Of a stretch of DNA of 64,000 nt, positions 21,091 to 31,476 are shown piece after piece. The stretch's first letter is position 1; each line of letters opens with the position of its first letter. Both the position numbers and the translations under genes were made by a program. The notes below the pieces were generated by a model. That model made no database searches and was not told the DNA's origin. It saw only the letters and a list, made by a program, of their open reading frames with translations. Origin of the DNA: Entomortierella parvispora (lineage: Eukaryota > Mortierellomycota > Mortierellomycetes > Mortierellales > Mortierellaceae). The stretch spans positions 310,001-374,000 of the forward strand of contig OY752146.1 in assembly GCA_963573315.1 (NCBI GenBank), given 5' to 3'.

Positions 21091-24051
21091 TCAAGCCTCT
21101 TTTTTTTTGGATAGACCATGACCATCTCTGTCATCGTCATTGGCAGATCGCTTTCGGGTATTCTCGAGTCGATTAATGAAATCCACATGTTCCTTAGGGA
21201 AGATGTCGCCAAAGTTGTCGTCGTTGATATTAATCACAACCTGTTGCACACCACTCTCATCTTTTTGAAGTCCAGAAAGTGTGGGTAGCCTGTCTGTCCA
21301 CTTGGTACCACTAAGAGCCGAGCACATCTCAGAGATAGGGGGCCGATGTGGCCACGCTGATAGAGGCCGTACGTTGAACGCCTCACTGAACATATTCATC
21401 ATGAAGCGTTCAAACACACATCCCTGATCAGAGGGAGTGGATTCTACCATACGTTTCCGGATTTCCTTCTTGAAGTACAGATCCATGGCGACGAAATAGT
21501 TCTCCACAGCTTTGGAAACAAACTGTTCATCCAAAACAGTGACCGTATGACCTTCAAGAGCTTTGATCCGCCCAAACGCGTGTTCCACCAGCAGAGGGTC
21601 TACTTCCTCGAGGACAAGGTCGTGATTCCCAGTCATGCAACGCTGATACATGAGAAGACCGAGTATGTTGTCGATTGATTCTACGACCGATCCCCGATCC
21701 TTGTATTTGTAACGTTTGTCGTGTAGGCGAGAGATCTCATAGCACAAGTTGCCGTTGAGGTGTCGATGATCCCATGATACCAGCCTATCCTTAGTGTCTT
21801 TGATGGCAACCTCCCATGGGTCATGCCTTTTTCCTTCAATAATCTTCTCGATCGCGACAGTTATTGATCGGAAACGTCATATAAGTCGTCCCAACAGCAA
21901 ATTTACTGCTTCTTGCGGAAGACGCTGGAGTGAAGCCTGCTTTGATTCCTCATCTAGCAGACATTTCTCCACTCGCAGAATGTACGCCTTGACTGAGTCC
22001 TGATCAGTCCATCCCAGGGAACTCGATATACTCATTTGGACGAAGGGGACGACAGAGCAAAGTTAAGCTTAGTCATGAATCCATTTCCTGTTGTTGTTCA
22101 GTAGAAATGAAATAGGTCTCGTTAAGTACATACCTCAAAGTTGGTAGAGCTGTCCTTCAGACCAGAACCCGCGCACTGTGCCCAGTAAAAAGTGTTGATG
22201 ATTGATAAGCCGGAACCGCATGATACGAGCGTAAGGTCATCTTCCCCGACGTCTCGAAATGCGTGCAGAATCGGGCTGAGAAGAAGAAGATGTGGGGATG
22301 GATCTGAGGATGACGTCGACTGAAAAGAACTACTGAACTCGTCACCAAGGAACTGCGCTTCGTCATTAACAACAAGAAGTCGAGTGTCGTCATTGATCTT
22401 GGAAAGATACCCGTGCTTGACAATGTGGCCTTTTGTTTCTTCCAACAAATCGCTGACCAAATCCGAAAGCTCACTTTCGCGATGTCGCCGAAGATTGCGG
22501 ACTTCGAGGAATAGAATATCGAATATGTCGTCTTTGAAAAGCACATGCGGACAAACTTGCAGAATAGCCCATCTGGCGCTCGTAAACGTTGTAGCGCCAC
22601 TGGGAACGCCAAGCAATACTTGAAAATGAGGAGGCGAGAGAGAAAGAGCAACAGTGTTGCTTTTCTTGCAAAGGCGTTGTTGGTTTGTCAGTCAACAGTA
22701 AAAGATCCTTTGTCTGATAGATGCATTAGGACGGCATTGTGAAGCGTCATCATATCATTCTAAAAAACCAAAGAGCAGATTAGAACGAGTGAAAGACGCA
22801 TCGCAGTGTACTCCTTTGCCTCACCAAAGCAACGCCCTCACCACCAATAGGCACAGTCTACGGTGGGGGAGGGATACTTGGTGGATGGATAAACAAATGG
22901 ATGGGGGGTGAAGAGTGCTCTCAGTGTGTGCGTGTGTGTGCTCTGCTCACCGAACCCCAATCATCGCTCGAGGCATTGAAAATCCCCAGTGTTGCGATAG
23001 AATTTCGATAGCAGCACGGGTTTTGCCACAGCCACAGACGCCGAAAACCTATATTTTGACTTTGTCTGTGAGCTTTCTTTTCAGTTTTTTCAAACTTCTC
23101 CTTTCATGGCTTCTGTTTTCTCAGCCTCTTACCGCAATGTGGGATCGGTTATTCTCCTTGACCATGTCTATTTTAGACATAGACGCAAGATTTCGTGATC
23201 CTGCACCCAGAGAGGAAGGGTCTGGAGGATCTAGGAACAGTAGGCTTGGTCTGGAATCAGATGGCTTCCCGAATCCTCTACGCCAGGCTCGCGGCAAACC
23301 TTGGATGGGGATTGTAGTCACAGACAGTACGTGTTCTCCTTTGACAAAAGAGTCTAGAAAGTTGGTGGTTCGTGACCGCGGTTCAAAGAACTTGTCTGTG
23401 ATCTTCTTAAGGTCAGCACGGAGGTTGCCTGTGTACATGAACAAAAGGACATATTAGTAGTAGTTTTAGCAACAACAGACACGAATGCGAGGGTCACTAC
23501 ACGGTCCTCACCGGACAACGACGTGGCAGGACGAGAAAAATCTGAGAATGGATTGAAACTGCGAGCACGGACCGCAGGGACAGGCACAGCGATAGGAGTT
23601 TGAACTATGTCGGAGTGAGCACACGTGGAATATCAAAGTTAGAGCAAAGCACAGTGGTCATTGAATGTAAAAGCGCGTTATTACCTGGCGGCGGTCGCTG
23701 GACGATGATGTGGATCATGTTCTTCTCTGCTTCCTCGCCAAAAACACCTTGGAGCTCACGGGTTGCCTTGAGTTTCCTCTTGTCGTCCTTGGGTATATTG
23801 TCGATGTAGATGGGTACCTCGTCGTCACCGTCGTCGTCGCCATCAGGGGTAGGAATTTTGACAGACCAGAGGGTGAGATCTTCTGCTTCCAAATTGTTAA
23901 ACCACACTGGTTTGCTGAGGTAGATGAGGGTTCAGAGATCCTCAACTGTCTTCGGCTCAGCAATCTCTTTCGATGGTGGAAGCAGTTTGAATGATTTTAA
24001 GACAAGATCGCCGTCCTCGAGACATCTCAGAGAAGACAGGTAGTCGGTCAT
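21091..24051 (-). pseudogene. Crinkler (CRN)-type NTPase effector gene, copy B, decayed
   Basis: Five exons can be followed on the minus strand. Exon 1 (24051-23685) has the Crinkler N-terminal domain: MTDYLSSLRCLEDGD, then EDLTLWSVKIP, then the family hallmark HIIVQRPPP. Exon 2 (23428-23133) is the linker. Exon 3 (23048-22951) has a perfect Walker A GVCGCGKT. Exon 4 (22759-22134) has a Walker B-like LLVVNDEAQFL. Exon 5 (22030-21091) is the C-terminal domain. Donors (GTAAT, GTAAG, GTGAGC, GTATGT) and acceptors are plausible. The reading frame is broken by TGA 23932-23934, a small deletion near 23000, a frameshift near 22615, one near 22015, TGA 21877-21879, and an extra T near 21100. CRN proteins are host-directed effectors in oomycetes and chytrids; their role in this fungal lineage is unsettled. 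Confidence 0.75.
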
Positions 24052-24253
24052 GGTGGTGCGAAGCATGGACGGAGCGGAGGGGGGGGGGGGGGGGATAGGT
24101 ATGAAGAGAGAAATAAAAATGTGAGGGATAAGAAAAATGAGAGGGAGTGATGGTTTGAGTGGTGGCAAAGGCGGTGACAGGCGTGGAGGTGGTGAAATGC
24201 ATTTCATGCAGGGTGGCTTAGACGAACGCAAAGGTGACGTCATCAGATTTGAT
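24052..24253. other. Left flank of the FEN-Fanzor insertion
   Basis: It contains a G run (24073-24094) and, at 24180-24250, a stretch (GGTGGCTTAGACGAAC, CATCAGATT) matching 3505-3554. The 8-bp GATTTGAT stands at 24246-24253. Confidence 0.6.
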
Positions 24254-24288
24254 GGCTCCAGGACAATCCAAAAACCCTTAATTCTCTC

Positions 24289-24293
24289 ATTGG
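24289..24293 (+). promoter_or_regulatory. Inverted CCAAT box in the FEN-Fanzor promoter
   Basis: ATTGG about 225 nt upstream of ATG 24517, followed by a CA/CT-rich leader with short GTTCCCACCAC repeats (24350-24400). There is no clear TATA box. Suggestive only. Confidence 0.3.
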
Positions 24294-24516
24294 CTGGAAT
24301 TGAGAGCCAAAACTCGTTCCACGCGCTCCCACGCTCCTTTCTTCTGCGCTCCTTGTTCCCACCGCGTTCCTTGTTCCCACCACGTTCCCACCACGCCCTC
24401 TTCACACATCGCCAACCAGACAACCTCTTGCACCTACACATTTACATCCATTCCGCTTTTACATCACCTTGTCATCTGGTTTTACGTATCCTACATCCTT
24501 CAAATCGTGCCTGGCG

Positions 24517-27500
24517 ATGGGATTACAAGCTTGGTTTCCCTTTTTGCGCAAAAAGGGATACGAGCCTTCTGTCATTTATGCTTCCAACTTGAAGTCAACG
24601 AAGGCGGAACATACAAAACGTATTGATGTGCTGTCGTTTTATTCTATCATTCGCAACGCATACTCTTTCAAGGGGCCTGAAGAAGCGCACAAGGTCCTTG
24701 AGGCATATTTTTTGCGCTATGGCGAGAAGGATACACTCACTCTTTACATTGATGGTGGTTCAGCGGTGGAGAAGGAAGAGACGGCTAAAAAGCGCGAGGC
24801 CAGTCGTGATAAAGCCATGGAAATATGCTACAAGAGCCTTGACGTACTCGAGCAACGAATCATCAACAACCAAAAGGCCAGGAAGAGACATTTTGTCGAT
24901 ATCAAAAAGAGCCTTGCATCGGTCTTCTACTGGCCATCCTCACTCCGCCAGGATTTCATCGATTATTTGCTCAAGGCTGGATGGACCGTTCGGATATGTG
25001 AGACCGAGGCTGATGTTGCCATCGCTGCAGATTGCAGGCCAGAAGACATTGTCATATCGGCTGATAGTGACATGCTGTCCTACGGAACTGTTTACACGCT
25101 TTGGCGACCCATCTCTCGCGGACTTCACCTGGCCTACAGTCGTGCAGATGTTTGCCGGACTCTTGGATTGTCATCAGCACAGCTTACGGCTCTCGCTTGT
25201 GTAGTATCAAATGATTACGGCAAGAACATCTTTTCTGTTGGCCCATTCACTAGCTTTTCTGTCATTGTGAACATCAAGGGTGAAGGTACGAAACAAATGA
25301 AATGACTGCAACTTGTCGATTGTTATGCAGTTCACATATTAACAATGATCTTCATTTTTAGATCCCAGGTCGATTGTGTCGGAATATCTGGCATATGAGG
25401 GTGTCCAATCCAAAAACACCTCTGGAAAGACATTTGATCTCGCAATTCGAGTCTTTGCAGACCGGCTGCAAACGCCAAGCACCTGTAAGAGATCAGATTC
25501 TACCTACCCATCCTTTCTTGCTCTTCGCCAGAGATTTATGGACCTCTGTAAACGATACCAACGAAACAGAAGTCTTCAACCCACTACCAACAGCAGGTAA
25601 AGCATATTTAACTGCCCAAGATTCAAGATATGAAAGGAAACTTTTATTCACTATGCTTTTTTGATATCCATAGCAACTCCATGAATGTCATTCGGCTACG
25701 ATCATCATCAACCAGCAACCGCTACAAGACGGTAGAGTCACCTGCGGCACAGCACTCTCACTCGGCACGAGCACGTATCACCTTGTCGCCAGTCGAGCAA
25801 CCTCAAGAGTCGTCTATCTCTTCTGGCTCCAATGCTGTTTTGCTTTTACCACATTCTTCGTCGCATGGCAACCAAGGAGAAACAGTATACCCAGCCCTTC
25901 AAAGAACACGTCATCAGCCAAGATACTCATTTAAGAGAAGGAAAGGGACTCAGGAACATCCGCGACCACCAGTGATGAAACAGCTTGCATACAAACCATA
26001 CAAGGAGCCTGAGACTAAGCGTGTGAAGCAAACATCCACTGTGAAGGATCCACCCACACCGAAAACCCTGTCATCAACCGCTGCAACAGACAAGCTGGCG
26101 ATAACTCGACATTTGGCCTATCACCACCCAACAAGTTCATTGAGCATTGGCACTCTGAAGGCGAATATCAATCGTGCACTTTCCAACCAGCTAGACTTAC
26201 AGCAAGAAGTTATGGATGTCATTCAAGGAGCGACAAGCGAAGCTGCGCGAGTGAAGCGTGAAGGCCAGAGGCTTATTGGGCGCTATATCGAAAAGCTGGA
26301 CGCAGCTGGATTCGATGGCATCAGTTGTGTAGACAAGGAAATTCTGCGTCACCTCTGTCAACCTGTTAGTATGGAGGATGTGAAGGATACTGACGACATT
26401 GCTGTGGATGATGAAGACGATAATCAGATCAACGGTCTTGAGGACTCTAACCTGGATCCCGACGATGGAGAACCTGAAGCAGAGGGCGACGATAGTGACC
26501 TACAGCCACAAAGCATGAGCGTTAAAAAAAAAAAGGATGACAAGGTCCAGGCGCCATTTATCTGGAGCTTTCTACGAGTAGTATACTCTGGAAAACGACC
26601 TAGACCCTCCGCCATGGGGGACAAGGTCAATGCATTTATTGATCGCCTCAGGGAACTTGGTCTATACGTCTCGCCGTCCGTTGATATCAACGAATCGAAC
26701 ATGCCTTTTACTCCCACGGATCTTGTCCGCTCAGTGGCCACGCAGCTGAAGGCTGAGCTTGAGAGAATGTATAAGCATGGGACATGCACAATTCATAATA
26801 AGGTAAGATGTGCAAAATGCCCGGGAATACCTGGATATCCAGAATATTAACCACATTTCCTATTTATTCATTCTTAGCTCAAGAAAGCCAATGATCTCGG
26901 GATTTTGGAAGCAAACACACAGATAATCATTCGAGATGATGTCTCCGCCATCGAAAACTACGTCACACTTAACAAGTTGATCCAACAGCCCCGGAGAATT
27001 GCCCCCATGACATCGGAGGAGCAGCCGTTTGTTGGATTTACCGAGCGAGAACTCGCGGGATTTTTCATGAAAAAAGGAGGCAAGCTCAAAACATCGTTGA
27101 CTGGGCTAGCATCCGATGAAGGGGTGGCTCCGACTATTCGAGACGTGCAGGAATGGATCGGATTAAAAGAGCCTGGTTATCTCTTGAAACGTTACCTTGC
27201 GGATATTGATCCCTCAAACCTTACCAGTCGCAAAAGAGGCAAGGCTGGGCATCGTGCGGGCATCAAGCTTATGTCACTCAAAGCTCTCAGAAGGCACGTT
27301 CAGAAGCTAGACGATCCGACATTTGACCCAAAGGACTATGCCGTTAAGGGCTATGTGTCAAGAGGATCCATCCTTACAGACGGGTATAGAGTATACTTAC
27401 CTGCCTTCAAGCTTCGGGAGCTTCAGTGCGTCCGATACCGGCGACTTCCCCCCGACCGTCTTCCACCAAGAATATCGTCCACAGTTGGGGGAACTGATTA

Positions 27501-28890
27501 CTATTTGCTAGAGATCAGGAACGTTATCAAGGACGACGTGGATATCGAGAAGCTTTGGCCCGGCGCGCATCATACGGATATTAAAATCTTGACTCTTGAC
27601 GCTGGCCAGGCGTTCGTAGTTGGGGCGTACGCATATCTACCTGGCAAGAACGGAGCTCCATCTACATCGATGGATATATCAGTGGACCTGCCAAGACCAA
27701 AGGATGCGGATCAAGACGGCCCCCTTCACCACAATCTAGCTATTAGCCAAAAAGCTGTAATGCAACCTGTATTTCGGTACCGACGATGGCTGAACGCGGA
27801 GAAAGACATAGTGACAGAGGCTGAACCACTATCCATATCGCACATCGAATCGAACCTCCCTCCTCTTCGAGGCTCAGGATCAAGTTTGGAAGCGTATGTC
27901 AAAAAAATGGAGGAAGTCGAAGAGCGCCTGAGCTCCTTTTACAATGGGGGAAATAAGCGGTTTAAAAAGCATACCTGGGATATGAAGCGGGCTAAATATG
28001 CCGAGTATCAGGCAATCGCCGAGAAGCTGCTGAATATAGTCGGGGGAACTACTGGATATCGTCGCGACCCAAACAACCATGTTATAATCGGAGTCGGGTT
28101 GGGGAAATTCAAGAGTTCATCTCGACTATCATCTCTACACTCCTCATTTCTTGATTTTTTCATTCCCTTGGTAAGTCACAGACAGTGTACCGCGACCAGC
28201 CTTCATCCGAACAGTATTATAAACTTACCTCGTCTTTTCAATTAGGCACGTTCACTCGGCTACTTGGTGGTGGGTATTAATGAATATTATACCTCGCAAA
28301 AGTGTCCCAACTGCCACAACTTTATCGCCCGCGTGACCTTGCGACAACTATACTGCGCGCATTGCAGCCACTATTACCATCGAGACATTATGGCAGCCGA
28401 GAACATGGCTATGATTGTGCGCGAGTGTTTTGAGAAGCAAAAAAGACCCCTTCATCTGCAGCCCGTGACGGAAGACGGTAGATACCCCTGGATATCTGAA
28501 TCAGATGAAACCCAAAGAGACAACTCTCTTATGGCCAGCACCATTGTCGGCGAAGGCAAGTCTAAAGCGACAAAGACCAGTAACCGTTCGAAGGCAGTGG
28601 CGTCTTCTACCGTCAAAAGTCAGAGTAAACGACCCTCCGGAGCTGCCAGTCACAGCTCTTCCACGACCGGGAGTGAAGCCAGTGCAGCTGCAAGCTCAAG
28701 TGCCCATGGCAAGTCTCGCACGTCAAAGAGACAGGGTGTCATTGGAGAAGTAGCAGTCACTGTTCACACCCACAGCCTGTCTGAAATGAACAGCGGTACC
28801 TCGTCTATGGACCACTCCAGATCAAGAAAGCGGGCGTCCTCCCTCGATCTGAACCAGCAGGAATCGTCCAAAATGCCAAGAGAACTCTAG
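24517..28890 (+). CDS. FEN1/XPG-type nuclease fused to a TnpB/Fanzor-type RuvC nuclease (1356 aa)
   Basis: Five exons (24517-25285, 25362-25596, 25674-26802, 26878-28170, 28246-28890) join in phase into one 1357-codon frame; all introns are GT-AG and 71-77 nt. Residues 1-260 form an XPG/FEN1 nuclease domain: start MGLQAWFPFL, D37, D79 (LYIDGG), E162 and E164 (CETEADVA), D183 and D185 (SADSDMLSYG) and D233 (SNDYGKN), matching the seven metal-binding acids of FEN1. Residues about 335-700 are a variable, partly acidic linker. Residues about 720-1200 are TnpB/Fanzor-like: RuvC-I D952 (LTLDAGQAF), RuvC-II E1155 (GINEYYTSQKCPNCH), zinc finger C1162, C1165, C1179, C1182, and RuvC-III D1189 (HRDIMAAEN). 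The tail is Ser/Lys/Arg-rich, as in nuclear proteins. Fanzors are RNA-guided DNA endonucleases; the role of the added flap-nuclease domain is inference. Confidence 0.9.
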
Positions 28891-29013
28891 GAGCATAGTC
28901 TAGTTCATAGTTTTTTGTGTGTTTGGCCCCACACATCCCATTGCTGATTGGGGGCAGTTTGTGCACATATTTTCGTCCAGTGACGTAATTATGGCGCAGA
29001 TTCTCCTCCTTTC
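28891..29013 (+). other. 3' non-coding end of the insertion; possible guide-RNA region
   Basis: These 123 bp follow the TAG stop. They contain a 5-bp GCCCC/GGGGC inverted repeat (28927-28931 region and 28951-28955) around a 20-nt loop, and CAGTGACGTAATTATG near the end. In TnpB/Fanzor elements the guide RNA overlaps the 3' end of the nuclease gene and extends to the element end, so this is where it would be expected. No direct evidence of transcription. Confidence 0.25.
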
Positions 29014-29021
29014 GATTTGAT

Positions 29022-29730
29022 TTGGACGCGCCCATCGCGCTCCAACTTCATGACATCTCAACCCATCTCTTCATCTCCACTCTCATACCTGTTTCCTGAT
29101 CATTGAAACGCGCCCTATAACCGCCCTCCCCTTTTTTCATTCTTTTTCGTCTGCACTTCTTGTGCCTTTCTCAATTTCAAGTCACTAGTCTTTCATCTCT
29201 TGCCGTTGCCACCACTCCTATGTACCTTGTTTTCAGCAGAGAATTTTCCAGCTCATCTCCACACTGGTTGAAGTCGTCTTTCTTTGCAAGGTCAATTCAA
29301 CATGATCTCATGCACTACTCTGAGTTTGCTCCTTTTTCACCAGCAAACAAAAACTGCATTTGAAAGCAATTGTGGACAATTGTCAACAAAGCGCTGATTC
29401 TTTTTTAGCAACCACTGCTTAGCGGGAGCGGCAGAGGGGCGGAAAGTCGAGCGTTGCAGGATTTGTTTGTCTGGAGAAAAACATCTTTCCAATGCGCTGA
29501 TTCTTTTTTAGCAACCACTGCTTAGCGGGAGCGGCAGAGGGGCGGAAAGTCGAGCGTTGCAGGATTTGTTTGTCTGGAGAAAAACATCTTTCCAATGCGC
29601 TGATTCTTTTTTAGCAACCACTGCTTAGCGGGAGCGGCAGAGGGGCGGAAAGTCGAGCGTGGCAGGATGGCAGGAAGCAAACTCACGTACCCCTTTTGCC
29701 TTTCCGCGCTCATTTTCAGCTAACAATGTC

Positions 29731-29761
<31 letters not shown>

Positions 29762-29995
29762 ATATTGGTAGATCTCCCGATTAAAGTCAAACATGGAGCA
29801 AACAGTGAGCAGCAGGCCAAAAATTTCAGACTGACCCCAAATACTTCGTTTGGTTACCGCATGGGGGAGGACGCACATTCAGCCTATCCTGAACTTAACA
29901 CAACTACCAACCTGTAGCAAGCTCATCGTTCTCGCCTGCAGGCTGACTACAACGGTCGGATGGGCAACCTCTCTGAAGTATACTCAGATTACTGA
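29022..29995 (+). pseudogene. Paralogous promoter and first exon, copy 2 (interrupted and truncated)
   Basis: It aligns with 3560-4430: CCATCGCGCTCCAA, CATTGAAACGC, CACTGGTTGAAGTCGTC, GAGTTTGCTCCTTTTTCACC, the GCGGGAGCGGCAGAGG block, a 29-nt T tract (about 29729-29757), then ATGGAGCAAACAG at 29793 where copy 1 has GTGGAGCAAATTG. Coding similarity (TTTGGTTACCGCATG, CACATTCAGCCTAT) continues to about 29990 with stops, then ends. The downstream exons of copy 1 are absent. Confidence 0.7.
29391..29670 (+). repeat. 103-bp tandem repeat, about 2.7 copies
   Basis: GCGCTGATTCTTTTTTAGCA starts at 29391, 29494 and 29597, giving a period of 103 bp with near-identical units. The paralogous segment at 3889 has only one unit, so the expansion happened after the duplication. 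Confidence 0.9.
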
Positions 29996-29999
29996 CACA

Positions 30000-30374
30000 C
30001 AGTGGCGCACCATCGACTGATTTGGATGAACAGCGGTTCTAATCGAGATTAACGGAGGATGGAAGCTAAAGGAAAGACGGGTTCTATGTGGTCGGCCTGC
30101 TAGGGAACACCAAAGACCAGGGCGCATTGAGAAGGGAGAGGACGTCCTGGTTTACATTAACAGTGAGGAACAGGAAGATGAACCCTTACAAGACAACCGA
30201 ACTCAGGGAAGAGATTGACAAAATTCTGCTTCAGTACGATAGGAGGAGCCGGCATTGAAGGATCGAAATTCAATATCGCTTCAAACTATTGGCAGCCCTT
30301 CAATCGTGCAGTAATCACGGCCTATCTCACAATGGTTACACTGCATGGGCGCTTGGCAGTCACCGCAGTCACCC
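30000..30374. other. Intergenic, nothing recognised
   Basis: Mixed composition without a supportable ORF or repeat. Confidence 0.45.
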
Positions 30375-31415
30375 ATAAAAATAAAAGTGTCTATTTGTCG
30401 TTCGGTCCAACCGCTCTTGTTTGAATGCCGATGCAACTGCTCGTGTCAGCTGCCTGCTATGAGCAGACATTCAGTACCCAAAGGCGAAAAGGCGAAAAAG
30501 TGAACAAAGGAGGAGGGCACCAATCGTGCAAACGAGGCGTTGACCCATGTTTATCTTCTCACGTTTCCTCTACAGGACAAAAAAAAAGGTTTCAGTCCTG
30601 TGACCAAGAATGGCCAAAAAGTTGTGAGCAAACAGTTGTTGCAAAAAGCGGGAAGTAATTGCGATGTTTACGATGCATTAAGTTCGGCTGTCTGCAAGAA
30701 CAGCCCCCCCTTCTTTCTTGGAGAGACCGCGAGTGAAAAGTTATCGAATAGATGTGGTTGCCTCAATGGAGCTTTTCAGCAGTTTAAGAGCACCTGTAAA
30801 GCAGAAAAATCTTTCTTTTCGTGTCCAGTAACTCGACTTCTCCAAGTAAGAAAAAGGGCTAATGCAGACATCAAACACAGCCCACAAAAACAAGAAACAA
30901 TACCTTGAACCAAAAACATCGCTTTTGTCCTCAACTCGCCAGGCGAGTAAATCTTTCCTCTGATCCTGTTGAATGAAACGTGCAAAGATAAACAAGGGGC
31001 AACGCCTGGGTAACTGATTCGATCCTTGTTCCAGTTTATCCGCTCCAGGGTCTGAAGGCAAACTTTTGAGAACAGGCTGCAAAGTGGATGCACCCTATTT
31101 ACCTACTTTTTGGCCATTCTTAGATTGCAGGGCTAAAAAACATTGTTTTTTTTCCTGTGGAGCAAACGTAAGATAAACAAGGATCAACACCACGCCTGCA
31201 CGATTGATCTAATCCATCCTTTTTTTTTTTGCCTTTTCGCCTCCTTGGTATTGAATGCCTCACTTCAAGTCTGTTCATAGTAGGCGGCTGACACGAACAG
31301 TTGCGTCGGCTTTAGCCCCTTGCCCTGAGTGTCGCCCCTGCTGAAGTTTACCCTTTTGGAAACGGGGGTCGACAAACAGGAGCTGTCGGACCGGACGACA
31401 AATAGACACCTCCCT
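30375..31415. mobile_element. Inverted-repeat structure of about 1 kb (possible non-autonomous element)
   Basis: The left arm (about 30385-30625) and right arm (about 31410-31105, reverse complement) share GTGTCTATTTGTCGT, GCAACTG.TCGTGTCAGC, AGGCGAAAAGGC, AATCGTGCA, TGTTTATCTT, ACGTTT and, at the inner end, AAGAATGGCCAAAAAGT. The right arm has an extra insert of about 70 bp. A third, shorter copy of the TGTTTATCTT...CACGTTT module lies inverted at 30960-31030. The interior contains an open minus-strand frame (30741-31093) without recognisable domain. No target-site duplication was found. Confidence 0.55.
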
Positions 31416-31476
31416 ATGACTCATCACTAGTCACAAGCTGCAGTAGAGAAGTATAAGTAGTTAAGTCTTCCGAGTA

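Larger units (their letters stand above)
24254..29013 (+). mobile_element. Candidate 4.76-kb insertion carrying the FEN-Fanzor gene
   Basis: GATTTGAT occurs at 24246-24253 and again at 29014-29021. The DNA left of the first copy matches 3505-3554 and the DNA right of the second matches about 3565 onward, where the two halves are contiguous. The enclosed segment holds one gene and little else: about 260 bp 5' and 120 bp 3' of the ORF. No terminal inverted repeats are visible, and no separate transposase gene is present, so it would be non-autonomous or moved by the encoded protein. Fanzor genes are known to ride on many eukaryotic transposon families. An 8-bp repeat fits a target-site duplication (as in hAT) but could be coincidence. 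Confidence 0.55.

Noticed and set aside
22915..23457. Plus-strand 180-aa frame
   Set aside because: It is antisense to CRN exons 2 and 3, which show family motifs and splice sites.
23932..23934. TGA read as an amino acid in this organism
   Set aside because: Intact genes here use TGA, TAA and TAG as ordinary stops (for example TGA ends the short-chain dehydrogenase), and the same CRN gene has independent frameshifts.
24254..24275. Terminal inverted repeats for the FEN-Fanzor insertion
   Set aside because: The left end and the reverse complement of the right end were compared by eye and share no more than chance matches.
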